NCBI RefSeq assembly: GCF_000723405.1
Contig: NZ_CCAE010000001.1
Span: 124,001-188,000, forward strand
Length of the DNA stretch: 64,000 bases
Direction: 5' to 3'
Origin: Hydrogenophaga intermedia
Lineage (GTDB): Bacteria > Pseudomonadota > Gammaproteobacteria > Burkholderiales > Burkholderiaceae_C
Shown: positions 7,352-17,723 of the stretch, one piece after another
Layout of the letters: every line of letters starts with the position of its first letter
Numbering within the stretch: position 1 is the stretch's first letter
Made by a program: the position numbers and the translations under genes
Notes under the pieces: generated by a model
The model's database searches: none
What the model saw: only the letters and a program-made list of their open reading frames with translations
Told to the model about the DNA's origin: nothing

Positions 7352-9679
7352 ATGGTTCCGGACACAAAAAGAACTTCCCGCTCGCCCTCACGCCGGTCAC
7401 CGGTTGATGAGCGCGCCCACCCCAGCGATGCCGCGCCCCGGATCACGAAGGCGCACCTGGACCCATCCGATCACCGAACCATCGCCTGCGTGGCCGTGGT
7501 CCTGGGCCCGGCGGACGCCTACGCGTTCCACTGCCTGGCCTCCTTGCAGACCTCACTGAGCGAACGCGTGCAGGTGGTTGAGATGGGCACCGAGGACGAC
7601 CGCCTGTTGCACGTGCAACGCACGCTGGCGGGCCGCGTCGGGGCGGGCACGGTCGCGCTCGTCATCCAGTGCGGCACCGGTGGGCAAGCGCATCCGGATC
7701 TGGCGGGCCTGAAGGACACGCTCGGTGACCTGGCGCGCGACACAGGGGGCACGGGGCTGGCCGCGCCGGTCGTGGTCTTCAGCGGTGAGCACCTGCGGGA
7801 GGACACGTGCATCGCGCAGGTCATCGCACAGCATGCGCAGATTGACGGCCAGGTCGGGCCCTCATCGGACCTGTCGCCCCCGTCCCTGATCGACATGCCT
7901 TGGTGCACCCAGGTCACCGGCCCGCCGCTGGGCCTGGTGTTCATCAAGATCGGGCGCCTGAGCGCACTGGATGCGGATCTCGTGGACGACCTGACGTACA
8001 CCATGGGCAACACGCCCCTGGTCTGCGCTCAGTTCGATACCGCATCCGCCGCCAGGGACACCCTGGCGGAGCTTCACGCGTATCGCGGCACGTCGCAAAC
8101 GGCGTACGTCATCCTGTGCGATGGCTCCCGTGACGCGGAGGTACTGGCCCTTGGCGCCTCGCTTCTGAAGTTGCAGATCCTGGCGCGCACCTACTCGCAT
8201 GGCGTCGATAGCCGTTCGATGCTGCACGGCGCGGCCAGGCGTGTGGCCGACGGCTACGAGGCCATCCTGATCGAGCACGATCAGCGGTACCTGGACAACT
8301 TAAAGGAATGGGCGAGCGACCCCGACAACCACAAAGGCGACCCCAAGGCCTTGTACCAACAGCTCATGCAGGTGCTGGCCCTGTCGCGCGACGATGTGCT
8401 CACCGACGTCGATCTGTGCCTCGCGGACCCGAACCTCTTGCGCCTGCCCCCGCTGCCCCCCAGGACCATCGGCCGGCTGGAGCTCATCGGTTGTCCGATC
8501 GGGTGCATCCTCGGCCTGCCCGTCACGCTGCGGGAGCTCACCATCAGCCACCCCGTCATGGTCACGGTGGACATCGACCCCAGGGAAGTGCCCATGCTCG
8601 AACGGGTCGACCTTCGAGGCCTTCGCCTGTGGCGGGCGCCACAGTGGGTGGACAAGTTGTCCGACAAGGTCCTGGTCTTGCTTCCTTATCCCTCCAGCGA
8701 AGACGAGTCGTTCGACGTCGATTCCGTATCGAATGACGAGCCGGATCGCTGCGCCGGCCCCATTGCCGAAGCGCTCGGGTTCTGGTCCGACACCCCAGCG
8801 TCGCACACCCGAGAACACGATTGGCAACAACTGGAAAGCTTGCCCGGTGCCGGCGAATTTGCGCGTCTGCTGGTGAAGTTGAGCGAGGACAAGAGGTTCG
8901 CGTCCCAGGCGCACGGCGCCCGCATCGCCAACCTGCTGTCCAGCATGAGGAAGGACCTCGCACTGGCCCGCCTGGTCATGGAAGTGGCGGTCGGCGCGGA
9001 CGACACCTGCATCGACCGCGCCTCGCTCACCTGGCATTTCGTCGAACTGGCTTGCGAGAGCCATGCCTTGCTCCAGCAGCGGCCCCTCTCCTTGCCCACC
9101 ATCCTCGAGCACGCCCGTCAGGTGTTGCGCCGCACTCTGCTGATGGACAAGGCCAACGACAAGATCAGGCAACTCAGGAATCTCTACATATCTCTGGGTG
9201 AAGATCCCGACGAGAAGGTGGATGAGGTCGAAGTCATTCTGGCGTTCCTTGAATGGAGCCAGGGCGCGCTGAAGATCCGCAAGAACCCCTACGCGCAGTT
9301 CACCCGAACCGCCATCTCCGAGGTGGAGATGCGCGAGGTGAGCGTCGCCGTGCGAGACATCCGCGCCTTCGAAGACGCGCAGTTCGAGGTGTTCCTGACG
9401 GACTGGAAGCCGTGGCGCGATGTACTGAGCGCCCTGAAGCCCGAGCGCATGGAAGCGATCGAGCAGGCCTGCAGCGACATCGATGGCATTGACGCCGCCG
9501 CGCGGCGGGAGCTGGCGCATCAGGGCGTGCCGAACGCCGACACCGCCACCATCAGCAGCGAGGACATCACGAGGGTCTCGAACGCGATCCGCCGTGAGGG
9601 GTTGATCCAGCTCACCCACGACGTGCTGGAAGAACACCGGCATGGTGATCTGCTGAGGCCCTATTGGGCCTCTCAGTGA
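7352..9679 (+). CDS. NEL-domain E3 ubiquitin ligase-like effector
   Basis: The 775 residues (start at the ATG at 7352; an in-frame ATG at 7271 is possible) fall in three parts. Residues ~40-355 have no family I know. Residues ~360-445 are a few degenerate LPX-type leucine-rich repeats (LRLPPLPPRTIGRLELIGC and following). Residues ~470-680 match the novel E3 ligase domain of IpaH/SspH/SlrP/NopM effectors block by block. These include the catalytic motif C553-I-D555-R in DTCIDRASLTWHF, the VDEVEVILAF helix, and a final FEVFLTDWKPW block. In the family the cysteine carries ubiquitin and the repeats bind host substrates after type III secretion. There is no classical signal peptide. No secretion apparatus or chaperone gene is in this window. 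Confidence 0.85.
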   Translation: MVPDTKRTSRSPSRRSPVDERAHPSDAAPRITKAHLDPSDHRTIACVAVVLGPADAYAFHCLASLQTSLSERVQVVEMGTEDDRLLHVQRTLAGRVGAGTVALVIQCGTGGQAHPDLAGLKDTLGDLARDTGGTGLAAPVVVFSGEHLREDTCIAQVIAQHAQIDGQVGPSSDLSPPSLIDMPWCTQVTGPPLGLVFIKIGRLSALDADLVDDLTYTMGNTPLVCAQFDTASAARDTLAELHAYRGTSQTAYVILCDGSRDAEVLALGASLLKLQILARTYSHGVDSRSMLHGAARRVADGYEAILIEHDQRYLDNLKEWASDPDNHKGDPKALYQQLMQVLALSRDDVLTDVDLCLADPNLLRLPPLPPRTIGRLELIGCPIGCILGLPVTLRELTISHPVMVTVDIDPREVPMLERVDLRGLRLWRAPQWVDKLSDKVLVLLPYPSSEDESFDVDSVSNDEPDRCAGPIAEALGFWSDTPASHTREHDWQQLESLPGAGEFARLLVKLSEDKRFASQAHGARIANLLSSMRKDLALARLVMEVAVGADDTCIDRASLTWHFVELACESHALLQQRPLSLPTILEHARQVLRRTLLMDKANDKIRQLRNLYISLGEDPDEKVDEVEVILAFLEWSQGALKIRKNPYAQFTRTAISEVEMREVSVAVRDIRAFEDAQFEVFLTDWKPWRDVLSALKPERMEAIEQACSDIDGIDAAARRELAHQGVPNADTATISSEDITRVSNAIRREGLIQLTHDVLEEHRHGDLLRPYWASQ

Positions 9680-9716
9680 AACCTCGACCACCACGGTCAA
9701 CCGCGCGGCGTCGCCA

Positions 9717-10733
9717 TCACCCCGCCGGCGCCTCCAGCTGCCGCACCCGGTTGATCGCCATCGCCGCCGCCGCCGTGCGCGTCTCCACGCCCATCTTGGC
9801 GTGGATGCGCTCCAGGTGCTTCTTCACCGTGGCGGGGCTGGCGCCCAGGATGTCGGCGATGTCGCGGTTGATCTTGCCCTTGACGACCCAGTAGAGCACC
9901 TCGGCCTCGCGCGCCGTGAGCCCGAAAGCATGCGAGAGCGCGCTGAAGGCCGATTCGTCCGAGCTTTCCTGCATCACGATGAGCCAGTCGCCCTGGCCAA
10001 GCGGGTCGCTGTCCTCGTCTCCCACGCGCTGGTGCAGGCGAAAGGTGAGGCGCCGCGGGCCGTTCGCCAAGGTGAGGCGCGGTGGCTCGCGCAGGGCCTG
10101 CGCGTCGGCCAGGTGGCGGCGCAGCCACTGCAGCACCGCGTCGGGCGCGTGCAGCGAGTCCCCCGCCCCGTGCTGGCGCAGCAGCTCGCGCGCCAGCGGG
10201 GTCTGCCACAGCAGGCGGCCGTCACTGGCGCGCACGGTGATGGTGGCGTAGCCGAAGGCATCGAGCGCGTGCCGCGCCTGGCTGCGCTCCAGCGCACCCT
10301 CGCGCTTCTCACGCGCTTGCTTGAGATGCACACCCATGCGGGCCATCACCTCGCGCGGCCTGATGGGCTTGGTCACGTAGTCCACGCTGCCGGCGGCGAA
10401 CGCGGCCTCCAGGTGCTCGGTCTCGGTCAGGCCGGTCATGAAGATGATGGGGATGCCGGCGGTGGCCGGATCGGCCTTGAGGCGACGCGCGACCTCGAAG
10501 CCGTCGATGCCGGGCATCACCGCGTCCAGCAGCACCACGTCGGGCAGCGCTTGCAACGCGCGGCGAATGGCGCTTTCGCCATCCAGTGCGACGAGCACGG
10601 TGTAGCCCGCTTCGTCCAGCGCGTCGTGCAGCGGCGCCACGTTGTCGGGCACGTCGTCGACGATGAGCACCACGCGGTGCTCGCCGCGCGGCAGGCGCGC
10701 GGGCAAAGGGGTCGGGTCGAGGGGCTCAGGCAT
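9717..10733 (-). CDS. LuxR-family response regulator with central sensor-like region
   Basis: This 338-residue protein has an N-terminal receiver (VVLIVDDVPDN at ~20-30, phospho-acceptor Asp in VVLLDAVMPGIDG, Lys in YVTKPIRPRE). A ~120-residue PAS-like middle follows, then a C-terminal LuxR-type helix-turn-helix (LTAREAEVLYWVVKGKINRDI to VKKHLERIHAKMG). It overlaps the end of the upstream hybrid kinase by 8 bases and is surely its partner. Its place between urt and ure suggests control of urea or nitrogen metabolism, which is inference from context. Confidence 0.88.
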   Translation of the reverse strand: MPEPLDPTPLPARLPRGEHRVVLIVDDVPDNVAPLHDALDEAGYTVLVALDGESAIRRALQALPDVVLLDAVMPGIDGFEVARRLKADPATAGIPIIFMTGLTETEHLEAAFAAGSVDYVTKPIRPREVMARMGVHLKQAREKREGALERSQARHALDAFGYATITVRASDGRLLWQTPLARELLRQHGAGDSLHAPDAVLQWLRRHLADAQALREPPRLTLANGPRRLTFRLHQRVGDEDSDPLGQGDWLIVMQESSDESAFSALSHAFGLTAREAEVLYWVVKGKINRDIADILGASPATVKKHLERIHAKMGVETRTAAAAMAINRVRQLEAPAG

Positions 10734-13700
10734 GGCCGTGCATGAGCTGGTGTTCGATGGCCTCGAAGCGGAACTCGCGCGCGAGCGAGGCCAGCGTGGC
10801 CGCGAGGCCGGCGCGTTCGGGGTGGCGGCGCACCCAGTCGTCCAGCCATTGCAGGATCCCGCGCGTGTAGCCCAGGCGCACGAGTTCGAGCAGGGGCTCG
10901 ATCTCGTCGCGCGCGGGCCGCGCCGATGCGGCGGGAGCGGGCTGTGGCTGGGTATCGACCGGCGTCTCGGTCCAGCGCAGGTCCAGGCACTGCGCGAGCC
11001 AGGCCAGCAGTTCCGAGCGCCGCACCGGCTTGACGAAGAAGTCTTGCGGCGGCAAGGCCTCGCCGGGGTCCAGTTCGCTGTGCAGGCCCTTGTCGAAGGC
11101 GTTGGCCGAGACGATGGCCAGGGGCACGCCCGCCCAGCCACCCGCGCGCAGGCGGCGCCGCGTCTCCCAGCCGTCGATGCCGGGCATCGCGAGGTCGAGG
11201 AACACCGCGTGCGGGGCGCCTGGGTCGCCGGGCTGCAGGCCAGCCAGCAGCTCCAGCGCGTGGTCGCCGCTGCGCGCCAGTTGCACCTCGAAGCCCAGCG
11301 GCTCCAGCCAACGCTGCAGCAACTCTCGGTCGGCCTCTTCGTTGTCCACCACGAGCACGCGCCGGGCCGCGCCCTCGTAGCCCAGGGGCTGTTCGACGCG
11401 CTCGCGCACGGGCAGCGCGCCCTGCATCTCGGGCAGGAACAGGCGCACGGTGAACACGCAGCCCTGGCCCGGCGTGCTGCGCACCGTGAGCTCCCCGCCC
11501 ATCAGGTCGGTGAGCATCTTGGCGATGGTGAGGCCCAGCCCGGTACCGGTGACTTCGGCGCCGCCCTGCCCGCGCGCGAAGGGTTCGAACACGCGCTCCA
11601 CCTCGCCGCTGCTCATGCCGGGGCCGGTGTCGTGCACCTCGAACTGGGCCATCTCGCGCGCGTGGCGCACGCGCAGGCGCACCTCGCCGCGGCGCGTGAA
11701 CTTCACCGCGTTGCCCAGCAGGTTGATGAGGATCTGGCGCACGCGCTTCTCATCGGCGCGCACGGCCTCGGGCAGTCGGCCGTCGGTGTCGTAGACGAAG
11801 CGCAGGCCCTTGGCCGCGGCCTGCAGCTCGAACAGGCCCGCCACCTCGGCCAGCGTGGCCGCAAAGGCCATGGGCTTGACGTCGAGCGCGAGCTTGCCGG
11901 ACTCGATGCGCGCGATGTCCAGCGTGCCTTCGATGAGCGAGAGCAGGTGCTCGCCGCCGCGGTGGATGACGCGGATGGCCTGCGCGCGGTGCGGCGCCAG
12001 GCCGCTGTCTTCCTGCAGCAGTTGCGCGTAGCCCAGGATGCTGTTGAGCGGCGTGCGCAACTCGTGGCTGATGGTGCTGATGTAGCGCGTCTTGGCCTGG
12101 TTGGCCTGCTCGGCGGCGTGGCGCGCCTGCTGCAGGGCCTCGTCGGTGCGGCGGTGCGATTCGATTTCCTGCATCAGCAGCCGCGTCTGGCGGTTCGACT
12201 CTTCCTGCGCGACCTCGCGGCTCTTGTGCGCGAGCACCAGCCACCAGGCCACGGTGGCCGCGATGAGCAGCAGCACGGCGTACACGCGCAGAAAGCCCGA
12301 TCGCAAGGCGGTGTCGAGCATGGAGGCGCTGCCGCCGATTTCGATGGCCAGCGTCTGCACCTCCTGCCGGTACATGAGGCCCAGCACGGCGGCCAGCAAG
12401 GGCGCCACGACGAGCATGAGCAGCAGGTAATGCGCCAGACCCGCGTCCAGGTAGGGCCACATGCGTTGCGGCAACAGGTGGCGCAGCGCGTCGCTCCACT
12501 GCACCGACAGGCGCGCGTGCGGCTTGCACAGGTCGCCGCAGCGCGCGTCCAGCGTGCAGCACAGCGAGCAGATGGGGCCCTGGTACGCCGGGCAGTGCGC
12601 CATGTCGGGGCCTTCATACACCTGCTCGCAGATGACACAGCGCTGCGGCACCAGGCGCGAGTAGCCACCGGGTTCGGTGCGCCGTGCGATGTAGAAGCGC
12701 CCCTTCGTGAGCCATGCGATGGTTGGCGCCGCCACGAAGGCCGTGACCATGGCGATCACCGCCGAGAAGGCCTCGGCCGCGGGCCCCATGAGCCCCATGT
12801 GCGCGACCACCGAGAGCACCGAGGCCAGCACCATGGCGCCCACGCCCACGGGATTGATGTCGTACAGGTGCGCGCGTTTGAACTCGATGCCGGGCGGGCT
12901 CAAGCCCAGGGGCTTGTTGATCACCAGGTCGGCCACCACGGCCATGATCCAGGCGATGGCGATGTTGGAGTACACGCCCAGCACCTGGCCCAGGGCCTGG
13001 AAGACGTTCATCTCCATCAGCAGGAAGGCGATGAAGGTGTTGAACACCACCCACACCACACGGCCCGGGTGGTGGTGCGTGAGGCGCGAGAAAAAGTTGC
13101 TCCAGGCCAGCGAGCCCGCGTAGGCGTTGGTGACGTTGATCTTGAGCTGCGAGACCACCACGAACAGCGCCGTGGCCGCCACCGCCCAGCCGTAGGGCAT
13201 GAGGAAGTCGTACGCGGCCAGGTACATCTGGTTCGGGTCCACCGCGCGCTCGGGCGGCACCATGTGGCGGATGGCCAGGTAGGCCAGCACCGCGCCGCCC
13301 AGCATCTTGAGCACCCCGATCACCACCCAGCCCGGCCCGCCCGCGATGACGCCCGCCCACCAGCGCAGGCCGCGCCCAGGTTGGCGCGCGGGCATGAAGC
13401 GCAGGTAGTCGGCCTGCTCGCCCATCTGCGTGATGAGCGCGATGCCCACGGTGAGTGCGGCACCAAACAGGTGCCAATCGAACCCCACAGCGGTGCCGGA
13501 TGCACCCGCGTAGTGCACCACCTCGGCGAATGTGCCGGGGGCGTGCACGGCCACGGCGATGAAGGGCACCACCATCATCACCAGCCACAGCGGCTGGGTC
13601 CACATCTGGAAGCGGCTGATGACGGAGACACCGTGCGTCACCAGAGGGATCACCACCAGCGCGCAAATGAGATAGCCCCAGGCGGGTGGGATGTCCAGCG

Positions 13701-14178
13701 CGAGTTCGAGCGCGTAGGCCATGACGGCGGCCTCCAGCGCGAAGAAGATGAAGGTGAACGAGGCGTAGATGAGCGAGGTGATGGTGGAGCCGATGTAGCC
13801 GAAACCCGCGCCGCGCGTGAGCAGGTCCATGTCCACGCCGTGGCGCGCCGCGTAGACGCTGATGGGTAGGCCGGCCAGGAAGATGATCAGGCCCGTGGCC
13901 AGGATGGCGAGCGCGGCGTTGGTGAAGCCGTAGGTGACCAGCAGCGTGGCGCCCACGGCTTCCAGGATGAGGAAGGAGGCCACGCCGAAGGCGGTGTTGG
14001 CCACGCGCCATTCGCTCCATTTGCGAAAGCGCTGCGGCGTGAAGCGCAGCGCATAGTCTTCCATGGTCTCGCTGCCGACCCAGCTGTTGTAGTCGCGCCG
14101 CACCTTGATGATGCGCTGGGGCGCGTCGGTCGCACGGGGCTCCGGGGCATTGGCGAGGTCGACGGGCGTGGCGTTCAC
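10726..14178 (-). CDS. Transporter-fused hybrid sensor histidine kinase (NCS1 + HK + receiver)
   Basis: One 1150-residue polypeptide. Residues ~40-495 are a polytopic membrane domain resembling NCS1 cytosine/purine/hydantoin permeases (about 12 segments). Residues ~510-555 form a cluster of nine cysteines (CVICEQ...CP...CSLCC...CGDLC). Two further membrane segments lie at ~580-665, then a kinase with H-box [11 protein letters not shown] (~704) and ATP-lid motifs DTGPGMSS and [10 protein letters not shown] (~851-880), then a receiver with Asp in [13 protein letters not shown] (~996). The start is GTG; no in-frame ATG exists before an upstream stop. The design parallels CbrA-like transporter-kinases. 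The ligand may be urea or another nitrogen compound; that is inferred only from the neighbours. Confidence 0.88.
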   Translation of the reverse strand: MNATPVDLANAPEPRATDAPQRIIKVRRDYNSWVGSETMEDYALRFTPQRFRKWSEWRVANTAFGVASFLILEAVGATLLVTYGFTNAALAILATGLIIFLAGLPISVYAARHGVDMDLLTRGAGFGYIGSTITSLIYASFTFIFFALEAAVMAYALELALDIPPAWGYLICALVVIPLVTHGVSVISRFQMWTQPLWLVMMVVPFIAVAVHAPGTFAEVVHYAGASGTAVGFDWHLFGAALTVGIALITQMGEQADYLRFMPARQPGRGLRWWAGVIAGGPGWVVIGVLKMLGGAVLAYLAIRHMVPPERAVDPNQMYLAAYDFLMPYGWAVAATALFVVVSQLKINVTNAYAGSLAWSNFFSRLTHHHPGRVVWVVFNTFIAFLLMEMNVFQALGQVLGVYSNIAIAWIMAVVADLVINKPLGLSPPGIEFKRAHLYDINPVGVGAMVLASVLSVVAHMGLMGPAAEAFSAVIAMVTAFVAAPTIAWLTKGRFYIARRTEPGGYSRLVPQRCVICEQVYEGPDMAHCPAYQGPICSLCCTLDARCGDLCKPHARLSVQWSDALRHLLPQRMWPYLDAGLAHYLLLMLVVAPLLAAVLGLMYRQEVQTLAIEIGGSASMLDTALRSGFLRVYAVLLLIAATVAWWLVLAHKSREVAQEESNRQTRLLMQEIESHRRTDEALQQARHAAEQANQAKTRYISTISHELRTPLNSILGYAQLLQEDSGLAPHRAQAIRVIHRGGEHLLSLIEGTLDIARIESGKLALDVKPMAFAATLAEVAGLFELQAAAKGLRFVYDTDGRLPEAVRADEKRVRQILINLLGNAVKFTRRGEVRLRVRHAREMAQFEVHDTGPGMSSGEVERVFEPFARGQGGAEVTGTGLGLTIAKMLTDLMGGELTVRSTPGQGCVFTVRLFLPEMQGALPVRERVEQPLGYEGAARRVLVVDNEEADRELLQRWLEPLGFEVQLARSGDHALELLAGLQPGDPGAPHAVFLDLAMPGIDGWETRRRLRAGGWAGVPLAIVSANAFDKGLHSELDPGEALPPQDFFVKPVRRSELLAWLAQCLDLRWTETPVDTQPQPAPAASARPARDEIEPLLELVRLGYTRGILQWLDDWVRRHPERAGLAATLASLAREFRFEAIEHQLMHGHA

Positions 14179-14261
14179 GGGGCTGGCGGTGCAGCTTTCA
14201 TGCCATTACCCTCACCGGGTATGCGTCTTGCTGACCTACCCTGGAGGAGAACCGCCAAACC

Positions 14262-14564
14262 ATGGACCTGACCCCGCGCGAGAAGGACAAGCTGCTCATC
14301 TTCACCGCCGCCCTGCTGGCCGAGCGCCGCAAGGCCCGCGGCCTCAAGCTCAACCACCCCGAGGCCATCGCCCTCATCACCGCCGCCGTGATGGAGGGCG
14401 CGCGCGACGGCAAGACCGTGGCGCAGCTCATGAGCGAGGGACGCGCCGTGCTCACGCGCACCGACGTGATGGACGGCGTGGCCGAGATGATTCCCGACAT
14501 CCAGGTGGAAGCCACCTTTCCCGACGGGACCAAGCTGGTCACCGTCCACCAACCGATTGCCTGA
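14262..14564 (+). CDS. ureA: Urease subunit gamma UreA
   Basis: The protein is 100 residues, the standard gamma-subunit length, starting [17 protein letters not shown]. It is a structural subunit of nickel urease, which splits urea to ammonia and carbamate in the cytoplasm. A GGAGG-like site precedes the ATG. It is the first gene of a tight plus-strand cluster A-J-B-C-E-F-G, divergent from the sensor kinase gene. ureD, often just upstream, is not here. Confidence 0.96.
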   Translation: MDLTPREKDKLLIFTAALLAERRKARGLKLNHPEAIALITAAVMEGARDGKTVAQLMSEGRAVLTRTDVMDGVAEMIPDIQVEATFPDGTKLVTVHQPIA

Positions 14565-14582
14565 ACCGAGGAGCACAGAAGA

Positions 14583-15173
14583 ATGACCCGTTCGCATCTC
14601 ATCAAGACCATCGCGACCCTGGCCCTGGCGGGCACGGCCTCGCTGACGCTGGCCCACGTGGGCGCCGACGGCGGCGAGCACCACGGCGGTTTCCTCACCG
14701 GCTTCCTGCACCCCATCACCGGGCTGGACCACCTGGCCGCCATGGTGGCCGTGGGGGTGTGGAGCGCGGAGACCACGCGCCGCTTCTGGATCGCGCCGCT
14801 GGCCTTCGCGCTGACGCTGTTCGCGGGCGCGCTGCTCGCGCAGGGCGGCGTTGGCTTTCCGGCCATCGAACCCATGATCGCCGTGTCGATGCTGGTGGTG
14901 GGCCTGCTGCTGGCGGCGCGCGCGAAGCTGCCGGAGGCCGCGGGCGCGCTGCTGGTCGGCGCCTTCGCGCTGTTCCACGGCGCGGCGCATGGCCAGGAGC
15001 TCGGCGGCCTGGCGGCGCTGCTGGGCATGGTGGCGGGCACGGCCCTGCTGCACGTGGCCGGCATCGGCCTGGGCCAGCTGCTGCTGCGCCACAGCGTGTG
15101 GTGGACGCGCACGGCCGGCGCGGTGGTGGCGTTGATGGGCCTGAACATGGGCTGGGGCCTGCTGGCCGGATGA
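14583..15173 (+). CDS. ureJ: HupE/UreJ family membrane protein
   Basis: This 196-residue protein starts with a signal-like segment and continues with about six hydrophobic spans. The motif [16 protein letters not shown] contains the His/Asp pair of HupE/UreJ proteins, and FHGAAHGQE is a second conserved block. The family is thought to move nickel. The position between ureA and ureB is usual for UreJ and fits nickel supply for urease. The stop overlaps the ureB start. Confidence 0.88.
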   Translation: MTRSHLIKTIATLALAGTASLTLAHVGADGGEHHGGFLTGFLHPITGLDHLAAMVAVGVWSAETTRRFWIAPLAFALTLFAGALLAQGGVGFPAIEPMIAVSMLVVGLLLAARAKLPEAAGALLVGAFALFHGAAHGQELGGLAALLGMVAGTALLHVAGIGLGQLLLRHSVWWTRTAGAVVALMGLNMGWGLLAG

Positions 15174-15481
15174 CCATGACGCCCGGCGAATACCTCCTCG
15201 ATGAGGGCGAGCACGCCCTCAACCCCGGCCGACCCGCCACGACGCTGGTGGTGAAGAACACCGCGACGCGGCCCATCCAGGTCGGCTCGCACTACCACTT
15301 CGCCGAGACCAACGGCGCGCTCGACTTCGACCGCGCCGCCGCGCGCGGCAAGCGCTTGAACATCGCCAGCGGCACGGCCGTGCGCTTCGAGCCCGGCCAG
15401 CAGCGCACGGTGGAACTGGTGGACTACGCGGGCGATCGCATCGTCTTCGGTTTTCGCGGCCTCACGCAAGGGAAGCTCTGA
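15170..15481 (+). CDS. ureB: Urease subunit beta UreB
   Basis: The 103 residues from the ATG at 15170, which overlaps the ureJ stop, make a typical beta subunit ([18 protein letters not shown] near the start, [11 protein letters not shown] in the middle). A second ATG at 15176 would give 101 residues and cannot be excluded. The stop shares a base with the ureC start. It is a structural partner of UreA and UreC. Confidence 0.94.
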   Translation: MTMTPGEYLLDEGEHALNPGRPATTLVVKNTATRPIQVGSHYHFAETNGALDFDRAAARGKRLNIASGTAVRFEPGQQRTVELVDYAGDRIVFGFRGLTQGKL

Positions 15482-17214
15482 TGGCAAGCATCAACCGCCG
15501 CGCCTACGCGGACATGTTCGGCCCCACCGTGGGCGACCGCGTGCGGCTGGCCGACACCGAACTGATGATCGAGGTGGAGAAGGACTTCACACTGGCCGCG
15601 GGCGGCTACGGTGAAGAAGTGAAGTTCGGCGGCGGCAAGACCATCCGTGACGGCATGGCGCAATCGCAGCGCTCCCGAGCGCAGGGCGCCGTCGACACCG
15701 TGCTCACCAACGCGCTCATCATCGACCACTGGGGCATCGTGAAGGCCGACATCGGCCTGAAGGACGGCCACATCGCCGCCGTCGGCAAGGCGGGCAACCC
15801 CGACACCCAGCCGGGGGTGGACATCGTCATCGGCCCGGGCACCGAGGTCATCGCCTGCGAGGGCATGATCGTCACGGCCGGCGGCATCGACAGCCACATC
15901 CACTTCATCTGCCCGCAGCAGATCGACGAGGCCCTGGCCTCGGGCATCACCACCATGCTGGGCGGCGGCACCGGCCCGGCCACGGGCACCTTCGCCACCA
16001 CCTGCACGCCCGGGCCCTGGCACATCGAGCGCATGCTGCAGGCGGCCGACGGCCTGCCGATGAATATCGGCTTCCTGGGCAAGGGCAACGCCAGCCGGCC
16101 CGACGCGCTGCGCGAACAGATCGACGCCGGCGTGATCGGCTTGAAGCTGCACGAGGACTGGGGCACCACGCCCTCGGCCATCGACCAGTGCCTGGCCGTG
16201 GCGGAAGAGACTGACACGCAGGTGGCGATCCACAGTGACACGCTCAATGAGTCGGGCTTCGTGGAAAACACGATCGAAGCGACAAAAGATGCGACGGGGA
16301 AAGGCCGCACGCTCTGCGCCTTCCACACCGAAGGCGCCGGAGGCGGCCATGCGCCCGACATCCTGCGCGTGGTGGGCGAGAAGAACTTCCTGCCCTCCTC
16401 CACCAACCCCACCATGCCCTACACCGTGAACACGCTCGACGAACACGTCGACATGCTCATGGTGTGCCACCACCTGGACGCGGGCATTCCCGAGGACCTG
16501 GCCTTCGCCGAGAGCCGCATCCGCAAGGAAACGATCGCGGCCGAGGACATCCTGCACGACCTGGGCGCCATCAGCATGATGAGCAGCGACAGCCAGGCCA
16601 TGGGCCGCGTAGGCGAGGTGATCCTGCGCACCTGGCAGACGGCGCACAAGATGAAAGTGCAGCGCGGCACGCTGGCCGGGGATTCCTCGCGCAGCGACAA
16701 CACCCGCGTCAAGCGCTACATCGCCAAGTACACGATCAACCCGGCCATCGCGCACGGCATCTCGCACATCGTGGGCTCCCTGGAGGTGGGCAAGTGGGCC
16801 GACCTGGTGCTGTGGAAGCCGGCCTTCTTCGGCGTGAAGCCCTTCATCGTGCTCAAGGGCGGCAGCATCGCGCTGGCGGCCATGGGCGACCCGAACGCGT
16901 CCATCCCCACGCCGCAGCCGGTGCACTTCCGCCCGCAATTCGGCGCGTATGGCGGGGCGCTGGCGCGCGGCAGCCTGAGCTTCGTCTCGCAGGCCGCGCT
17001 GGACGGGGGCGTGGGCGAGCGCTACGGATTGAAGAAGACCTTGTCGGCCGTGAAGGGCTGCCGTGGCGTGAACAAGACGCACATGGTGCACAACGCCTGG
17101 CTGCCGACGATGGAGATCGACGCGCAGACCTACAGCGTGCGCGCCGACGGCCAACTGCTCACCTGCGAGCCCGCCACCGTGCTGCCCATGGCGCAGCGCT
17201 ACTTCCTCTTCTGA
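15481..17214 (+). CDS. ureC: Urease catalytic subunit alpha UreC
   Basis: This 577-residue catalytic subunit binds two nickel ions. Visible active-site elements are the metal histidines H139 and H141 in SHIHFICP, the carbamylated lysine K222 in GLKLHEDWG, and the mobile flap around VCHHLD. Its size is close to the usual ~570. It overlaps ureB and ureE by one base each. Nothing suggests loss of function. Confidence 0.97.
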   Translation: MASINRRAYADMFGPTVGDRVRLADTELMIEVEKDFTLAAGGYGEEVKFGGGKTIRDGMAQSQRSRAQGAVDTVLTNALIIDHWGIVKADIGLKDGHIAAVGKAGNPDTQPGVDIVIGPGTEVIACEGMIVTAGGIDSHIHFICPQQIDEALASGITTMLGGGTGPATGTFATTCTPGPWHIERMLQAADGLPMNIGFLGKGNASRPDALREQIDAGVIGLKLHEDWGTTPSAIDQCLAVAEETDTQVAIHSDTLNESGFVENTIEATKDATGKGRTLCAFHTEGAGGGHAPDILRVVGEKNFLPSSTNPTMPYTVNTLDEHVDMLMVCHHLDAGIPEDLAFAESRIRKETIAAEDILHDLGAISMMSSDSQAMGRVGEVILRTWQTAHKMKVQRGTLAGDSSRSDNTRVKRYIAKYTINPAIAHGISHIVGSLEVGKWADLVLWKPAFFGVKPFIVLKGGSIALAAMGDPNASIPTPQPVHFRPQFGAYGGALARGSLSFVSQAALDGGVGERYGLKKTLSAVKGCRGVNKTHMVHNAWLPTMEIDAQTYSVRADGQLLTCEPATVLPMAQRYFLF

Positions 17215-17723
17215 TGCAACAAGCCTCGAAACTCATCGCCGGTGGCAAGGGCCTGGCGCCCGTACTGCTGAAACGCGCGCCCACGGTGGAACTGGACTGG
17301 GACATCCGCCAGAAGAGCCGCTTCGACGCGCGCCTGAGCGATGGCCGCGCCCTGGCCGTCTTCCTTCCGCGTGGCAGCGTGGTGCGTGGCGGAGACGTGC
17401 TGGTCACGGCCGAGGGCGAACTCGTGCGCGTGATCGCGGCGCCGCAGGCGGTGCTGCGCATCACCGCCTGCCCCGCGCACCCGCAGGCCGAGCAGGCCTT
17501 CGACCTGATGCGCGCCGCCTACCACCTGGGCAACCGGCACGTGCCGATCGAGCTGAAGCCCGACCACCTGAAGATCGAACCCGACCACGTGCTGGCCGAC
17601 ATGCTGCGCGCCATGCACCTGGACGTGGCCGAGGTGAGCGAGGCCTTCGAACCCGAAGGCGGGGCGTACGGCGGACAGGGCCACCACCATGACCACGAAC
17701 ACGGCCATTCGCACGACCACTGA
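17214..17723 (+). CDS. ureE: Urease accessory nickel chaperone UreE
   Basis: The protein is 169 residues. The C-terminal tail is histidine-rich ([14 protein letters not shown]), the expected nickel-binding tail that delivers metal to UreG. The ATG overlaps the ureC stop, and its 3' end overlaps ureF by 35 bases in another frame. The body shows the RGGDVLVTAEGELVRV and HLGNRHVP blocks of UreE. Confidence 0.93.
   Translation: MQQASKLIAGGKGLAPVLLKRAPTVELDWDIRQKSRFDARLSDGRALAVFLPRGSVVRGGDVLVTAEGELVRVIAAPQAVLRITACPAHPQAEQAFDLMRAAYHLGNRHVPIELKPDHLKIEPDHVLADMLRAMHLDVAEVSEAFEPEGGAYGGQGHHHDHEHGHSHDH

Noticed and set aside
10642..13869. A 1075-codon open frame antisense to the sensor kinase
   Set aside because: It is a shadow of the GC-rich kinase gene; its composition (His, Gln, Arg, Val rich) is typical of antisense frames and the kinase domains on the other strand are unambiguous.
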